A DNA stretch of 34,771 bases, from positions 1-34,771 of the IMG/VR virus record IMGVR_UViG_3300028103_000041; one strand, given 5' to 3'. The position numbers and the translations under genes are program-made. Positions within the stretch are counted from its first letter, which is position 1; every line of letters begins with the position of its first letter. Below the pieces are notes generated by a model. The model was not told where the DNA came from and ran no database searches. It was given only the letters and a program-made list of their open reading frames with translations. Below are positions 31,601 to 34,771 of this stretch, piece after piece. This DNA comes from a virus.

Positions 31601-34600
31601 AGCGCGGTGCACTTAAACCGACCAAGCAAGTTGTTAAACCATCCGAGCCTAAGTTTGATCAAAACGATGCTTGGCGTGCTACCCCCCAAGAACGTGAAGA
31701 AGCCTTGGACATGTACGCCACGGACGGATTCTTGCCTTACACATCACAAGGGCGTTTAAACGTACCTATCGATGAGGTTAAATACTCGTTACAGAAGTAC
31801 AACCCTGAGAAGCATCTGTCCTTTGACCCGGCGTTAAATCTTCCCATCAATAAGGACGGGACGATCACCCTGTACTACCACACCACCAAAGATGAGTCTT
31901 TGGCGATTAACAGTACCAAGGTTATCCCGGCGCAGGGTCGGAACCGAATCCATTTAACCAATGAATCCTCTGGAGCCAAGATCTTGGTTGAGAAGGGGGA
32001 CATGGAACAGGATGTGGATGGCAGCACCGTCTTGGTGTATGTCACCCCAGACATGTTGCAGGTAGACAGAATGTACGACGATGGCAGGGTGGATGTGTAC
32101 ATCCCCGTTGCTCAAGGGGAGTACTTCAACAAGAAGATGAAGCAGCATTCCATCCAGAAGGCTAGGTCGGATGCTATTGCCAAGTCTTTTAGTTATGACG
32201 ACCATGAGAAACGTATTACGGATGCCATAAAACAATACAAAGCTGCCACCGTTGCTGAAAGAAAAACTTTAGTAACCAATGCAAGAAAATTGTTGAAACG
32301 GGAACATAATGTTGGTTCCTTATTAACGGAGAACGGTAAGCTAGAGAAGACTCGTATTGGTGATTACAACCTTAACTACGATGGGTTGCCTGTTGCTTCT
32401 CAGGGTTTAGGTTTGGCTTCTGCCCAGAAGATTACTGAAAAGACTTCTACCTGCCCTCGTTCTGCCATTTGTGAAGGTCTTTGCTTGGGCGAGACATCTG
32501 GCGGGAACTTCATGTTTGGCGGCGCGGCGGCTGAAGACGTTGGCAGCATCAACAAAAGTTCTTTCCGCGCAGGGGCAAGGATGGTTCAGTACCTAAAGAC
32601 TGAAGCATTGATTGTGAACCCAGAAGCTTTTGCGGTCATCCTACAGTCAGAGATTGACTCCCTGAGAAAATGGTCTGCTTCTCCGACTGTCCGCAAGAAG
32701 AACGCGGAAACCGGGAAAATGGAGAACATCGCCAAAGACATCTACGCGCCCGCTGTGCGTTTAAACGTCACATCCGATTTCAAGCCCAGCATGTTCCGTG
32801 GCGTTATAGACGGCAACAAGGATGTGATGTTCTATGACTACACAAAGATAAACAGCGACTCTATTGCGCCCAACCATCACCTGACTTATTCCTCCACAGG
32901 ATTTGGTCAGATTGTTGACGGCAAGCCCGTGTTCTTCAAGAACAAGGCTGGCAGGTACGACCACAACTGGGAGACAGTGAAAGACCGTTTAAACAATGGT
33001 TTCAATGTGGCGATGGCTTTCTCAAGCAAGTCTGCCCTGCCCAAGTTTTTGAAAGACGAGAAAAGCGGCAAGACCTATCGCATCTTGGATGGTGATCTGT
33101 ACGATGCCCGTTATCTAGACCAGTACAGTAAAGAGAAGGAAGAGTCTGAGGGTGCCGGGGTCATTGTTGGATTACGCAACAAGGCAGGTACATTAAGCGA
33201 GAAGAACGCCACAGAGAAGACCGATGGTTTCTTTGTTAAATACAACCCGGAAGATGGAGACACCGTCGTTGTTCCAGATCAGGATCAGTTTAAAACGGCA
33301 GAGCCACCACAGCCTGAACCGATTAAAACAATTCCTATCGCCAAAAAGAAATTTAGCCTACGGGATACAAAAGAGTTTAAACAGTGGTTTGGCGATAGCA
33401 AGGTTGTTGATGAAAACGGCAACCCGCTTGTTGTGTATCACGGCACAGGCAAAGATTTTTCAGAGTTTAAATACGACCCAAAGAAAGCTTTGGGAATATG
33501 GACATCTAGTGACCCCAAAGTTGCTTCTGAATATGCTGATATATCTGGCAGATATGTTGGACATCCATCTGTCATGCCTTTGTATCTTTCTCTTAAAAAT
33601 CCTGCCACAAGAAAAGATTATCTAGAAACAAGAAATATTGCTCAAGCGCAAAGTGAAAAAACAGGATGGGGCGATCATGATGCAAGACACAGAAAATTAC
33701 TTCAAGATCGTGGTTTTGATGGAGTAAATTTGGGCGAAGGTGTGTACATCGCTTTTGAGCCAAACCAACTCAAATCTGCCATTGGCAATGTAGGCGCATA
33801 TGACATAACAAACCCTGATATTCGCTATAGCCTACGCGACACGCCACAATTTAAACAATGGTTTGGCGACTCGAAGATAGTCAACGAAGATGGCACTCCC
33901 AAGGTCATGTACCACGGGACTGCGCGTGACATTACTGAGTTCCGTCCCGGACAAGCCAATGCGATCTTTTTGACTGACGATCCTAAATTTGCCGAGAGCT
34001 TTTCGAGCATGTCCGAAGATCGTATGACTTTCGATTTGGCTCAGCAGTTGGATGAGGACCCAAAAGCCAAGCGCGATTTGTTAATTCCTATTATTGACCA
34101 AGCAATCAAAAACAAGGACTTGGGGACTGATAAAAATTCTCGTGGTTTAATTAAGACAACAAGAGAAGAGCATATAAAAAATTACATGGGGTTGCCTCTG
34201 GATCGAGCAATGAATACAGTTGGCATCGGTGATGCGCTACGTGCAAAAATTAAAGAACAGCTCCCTTCTCGCGGAAACATCATTCCGGTTTACGTCAGTG
34301 CGCAAAACCCATTTGATTTTGAAAACCCGGCTCACATTAAGCTAATTAGTAACGAACTTAATTTTAAACCAGACGTTCTTGATAATGTTATTTATGACAT
34401 AAAAAATGGAGAGTGGTCAACCATTGAGTCTGGGGCTGTTCAAGACGCTATACAGTTTGTTGGGTTTGATTCTTTTTATGTTAAAGAAGGTGGTGTAAAG
34501 AATCTTGCTGTTTACAATCCAGAGCAGTTAAAGTCTGCCACTGGCAATGTAGGCACGTTTGATAAGTACAACCCTGACATTCGTTACAACCTGCGTAACA

Positions 34601-34771
34601 CCACTGACCCTGCCATCATGGCTGATGTGGACAGGGTGACTACGGCTCGTGTTGAGCAAGGGTTTGTTGAGCGCATAACCAATGCTCTTTCCCCGGAGTC
34701 CTTCTCCTACTTCCGCGAGAAGGCTTTAAACCGGTACAACCGACTGGGTGAATACGACAGGGCGCTTGTGC
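28627..34771 (+). CDS. Giant polyvalent-type protein: zincin, gp88-like and two ART-like domains (3' partial)
   Basis: ATG 28627 begins a frame of at least 2048 codons that runs off the window. Domains in order: N-terminal MALYQIKAPDGKTYRIEGPD with a GASQDDVIRAV helix; hydrophobic region about 128-185; coiled coil about 336-380 and again near 657-725; zincin-type peptidase with HESIH (871-875, HExxH) and Glu938/Glu939 in EEAIAD; a divergent ART-like YYHTT (1083-1087) with Glu1165; a Cys domain C1276-x5-C1282-x3-C1286 with RLNVTSDF and YDYTK (1378-1407), like phage gp88; two tandem ART-like domains (YHGT at 1604-1607 and 1762-1765). This is the build of phage polyvalent proteins, thought to enter the host with DNA and counter defences. 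Activity and delivery are inferred. Confidence 0.85.
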   Translation, partial: MALYQIKAPDGKTYRIEGPDGASQDDVIRAVVAQHPYAGFTTEELKDQPRAPMSLKDTARAGLASLVGSAGSIASAFGAESAPARGLREYAAEIQAGMSPERLEEMRRREEIMKRAGEQGVGSEIMAGLGAVAEAPLQSTVSGIASSVPAIGAGLAAMVASAPLAIASAVAFTARLAFGALQGAGEAKGNIFDSVTQKLMDEKGLSRADAEAQATKAQEYLSSNAPGIMGSAAAGMLDAVTGVESVLGKTAKAKPATRPLTQPSRLKTVGGATLEEAIPEGIQGGVGQITENVALQNAGINTDTFSGVAGAAARDALMGALTGAAVSPLQLSQARREYEVEKQRERDEAAAKLDQEIAQEQETLRQEQEAKQQAEEQAVMSAPPVEIKAPTNVHPIRNPLGDISKEDLQAEGIDPYLNQHIDEYRKTVGLPPIKSYSIEDIADAMPGVNPAEEQKQIDTILNSRTGYQGERLTARDVIDQAQAKQIPTDQAFTDFLTRTTGTGDLNSMSQPQLFAAFKSIQALPEKAELETGTNAIRFTDQQYNAAIKSLDKTMGDKPILTAEALSDIRLSTGLKEDAYAKSILDEAVRRGDVDRQGDQISPPTSAAVLPKGYKIQEGMFERGEKPEGYQIQMGDITLPEVYATEEEANARSQEYVKGQGRLVKEINNRIEQNETTLQKAEEKLTNMQLAGQTGIEYDKAQATLGKIRVKVAENLDRLNKQLERVDPEKAPVSVIKAKAKRVKGKGYTLFKDNKAVQVFKSRDEAERAIVQGLPEEEIQALTQAKGRRTLKRRAEEEIQRKAEEKRKEEYASVSQVLENKVKPPLRALLDRFGLKDVALELEKDMKAEGEYSKSVIKIALDSANPIRTLRHESIHALKELGFFTPQQWKALEREAKTKWIDTYLRQRNINGDPLEAGQQSRYDAYMSVYKGDQNAIIEEAIADAFGDFDMTKAPPGMMSAILKRLKLFFEALKNAFAGAGFQTSEDIFGKVERGALKPTKQVVKPSEPKFDQNDAWRATPQEREEALDMYATDGFLPYTSQGRLNVPIDEVKYSLQKYNPEKHLSFDPALNLPINKDGTITLYYHTTKDESLAINSTKVIPAQGRNRIHLTNESSGAKILVEKGDMEQDVDGSTVLVYVTPDMLQVDRMYDDGRVDVYIPVAQGEYFNKKMKQHSIQKARSDAIAKSFSYDDHEKRITDAIKQYKAATVAERKTLVTNARKLLKREHNVGSLLTENGKLEKTRIGDYNLNYDGLPVASQGLGLASAQKITEKTSTCPRSAICEGLCLGETSGGNFMFGGAAAEDVGSINKSSFRAGARMVQYLKTEALIVNPEAFAVILQSEIDSLRKWSASPTVRKKNAETGKMENIAKDIYAPAVRLNVTSDFKPSMFRGVIDGNKDVMFYDYTKINSDSIAPNHHLTYSSTGFGQIVDGKPVFFKNKAGRYDHNWETVKDRLNNGFNVAMAFSSKSALPKFLKDEKSGKTYRILDGDLYDARYLDQYSKEKEESEGAGVIVGLRNKAGTLSEKNATEKTDGFFVKYNPEDGDTVVVPDQDQFKTAEPPQPEPIKTIPIAKKKFSLRDTKEFKQWFGDSKVVDENGNPLVVYHGTGKDFSEFKYDPKKALGIWTSSDPKVASEYADISGRYVGHPSVMPLYLSLKNPATRKDYLETRNIAQAQSEKTGWGDHDARHRKLLQDRGFDGVNLGEGVYIAFEPNQLKSAIGNVGAYDITNPDIRYSLRDTPQFKQWFGDSKIVNEDGTPKVMYHGTARDITEFRPGQANAIFLTDDPKFAESFSSMSEDRMTFDLAQQLDEDPKAKRDLLIPIIDQAIKNKDLGTDKNSRGLIKTTREEHIKNYMGLPLDRAMNTVGIGDALRAKIKEQLPSRGNIIPVYVSAQNPFDFENPAHIKLISNELNFKPDVLDNVIYDIKNGEWSTIESGAVQDAIQFVGFDSFYVKEGGVKNLAVYNPEQLKSATGNVGTFDKYNPDIRYNLRNTTDPAIMADVDRVTTARVEQGFVERITNALSPESFSYFREKALNRYNRLGEYDRALV
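33349..34590 (+). repeat. Tandem duplication of ART-like domains
   Basis: Two adjacent segments (about 33349-33840 and 33823-34590) code for homologous domains. Both begin with [KR][FY]SLRDT, FKQWFGDSK and VxYHGT, and end with PxQLKSA-x-GNVG and NPDIRY. The second carries an extra insert of about 75 residues. The domains have diverged, and the duplication is therefore not recent. Confidence 0.8.

Noticed and set aside
513-34731. T TTA AAC as programmed -1 frameshift sites, as in some RNA viruses
   Set aside because: The sites are scattered in many genes, the -1 frames close soon after them, and I saw no overlapping partner gene or obvious downstream pseudoknot.

Overview
The window looks like an internal piece (34.8 kb) of a tailed double-stranded DNA bacteriophage, probably from an aquatic metagenome. 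All 38 genes are on the + strand, tightly packed, often with ATGA or TAATG overlaps, so they probably form one late transcription unit. No stretch over about 20 bases is clearly gene-free. I saw no tRNA, rRNA, CRISPR array, insertion sequence, integrase or clear terminator. A GH19 endolysin with a two-component spanin (Rz with nested Rz1) points to a Gram-negative host. The neck and tail genes (two SU10-adaptor-like proteins, a large nozzle/DNA-stabilization-like protein, no sheath or tube gene) suggest a short-tailed, podovirus-like particle. Terminase, portal and capsid genes are not in view and probably lie upstream.

Layout. (1) 1-2.7 kb: a series of small basic Lys/Gly-rich proteins; four consecutive ones end in the same tail around ADGIAKxGKTKG. 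(2) 2.7-3.2 kb: a free-standing HNH (endonuclease VII type) gene. (3) 3.2-7.05 kb: neck/adaptor proteins with small conserved phage proteins and a paralogous pair of beta-rich virion proteins. (4) 7.06-14.5 kb: tail-fibre/receptor-binding block: a glycine-patterned 11-repeat protein, a fibre with a conserved N-terminus, and two large proteins with three and four LamG-like jelly-roll domains. (5) 14.5-16.1 kb: two overlapping membrane proteins and an AT-rich orphan gene. (6) 16.1-17.9 kb: lysis cassette: endolysin, Cys-rich lipoprotein, holin-like protein, small secreted protein, Rz and Rz1. (7) 17.9-28.6 kb: nozzle-like protein and probable internal/ejected virion proteins. (8) 28.6 kb to the end: one unfinished gene of at least 2048 codons encoding a polyvalent-type protein with an HExxH zincin motif, a gp88-like Cys domain, two tandem ADP-ribosyltransferase-like (ART) domains and possibly a third, divergent one.

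The most interesting points are the giant multi-domain protein, whose domains are separated by a recurring [KR][FY][SN]L[RQ] linker that could be a processing site; the marked excess of TTTAAAC/GTTTAAAC words along the window; the shared C-terminal tag; beta-modules inserted into several neck/tail proteins; and mosaic exchange of LamG cassettes. Family names come from sequence reading and memory, not from database searches.
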